Source: Lutraria lutraria | Taxonomy: Eukaryota > Mollusca > Bivalvia > Venerida > Mactridae | Assembly: GCA_964023205.1 (NCBI GenBank) | Contig: OZ026836.1 | Span: 1,309,501-1,373,500, forward strand | Length of the DNA: 64,000 nt | Reading direction: 5' to 3' | Shown here: positions 63,891 through 64,000 of the stretch, piece after piece | How positions within the stretch are numbered: the stretch's first letter is position 1 | Layout: every line of letters starts with the position of its first letter | Translations under genes and position numbers: made by a program | The notes under the pieces: generated by a model | What the model saw: only the letters and a program-made list of their open reading frames with translations | What the model was told of the DNA's origin: nothing | Database searches by the model: none

Positions 63891-64000
63891 ATAAAGTTAT
63901 TAGTCGCTCAGTTTTCATAAAATCTGCATACCGAACAGCTTCCATTAACCTTCCGCCTGCAAACATAGTTCCATTTTTTCAATTCAATGGCGTAAATTTA

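Overview
This is AT-rich, gene-poor eukaryotic DNA. The sequence points to a lophotrochozoan, most likely a bivalve mollusc. It holds tRNA-derived SINEs and non-LTR retrotransposon remnants of types I recognise from bivalve genomes, and one intact animal peptide-receptor gene. Nothing bacterial or organellar was seen: no operons, no rRNA, no CRISPR. The species assignment is inference.

Gene content: only one gene is convincing, a class A GPCR on the minus strand at 34767..36065 (432 aa). It has all seven membrane segments and most resembles allatostatin-C/somatostatin-type receptors. Its whole coding region lies in one exon. A consensus 3' splice site sits 22 bases upstream of the ATG, so the 5' UTR is probably spliced from an exon further upstream that I could not locate.

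Mobile-element layout: a decayed reverse transcriptase lies at 6721..8257 (+). A non-LTR 3' end at 23651..24226 (+) is split by a MITE, and a second, inverted copy of that MITE lies at 24818..25056. Another non-LTR 3' end is at 45903..46430 (-). Seven SINE copies lie at about 5152, 12456, 18650, 26604, 47807, 50391 and 53149. They fall into three groups by shared body or head. A further tRNA-like head lies at 36888. Dispersed repeats were recognised at 8500..8915, 29586..29735, and as a pair at 28264/63651.

Structured DNA: long inverted repeats lie at 16363..16560, 32532..32604 and 39381..39604. A near-perfect 140-bp palindrome at 44861..45000 is followed by short direct repeats, a small palindrome, and an overlapping E-box/CRE plus CCAAT cluster. 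A 1307-bp segment is repeated in tandem without visible divergence (54884..57497). A minisatellite of about 3.1 kb with a 29-bp unit (58874..61991) is free of stops in all three minus-strand frames, so it produces very long but probably meaningless ORFs.

The rest is AT-rich DNA in which I see no gene. All of this was read by eye. Element boundaries are approximate, and recognition of repeat families partly rests on memory of bivalve repeats.
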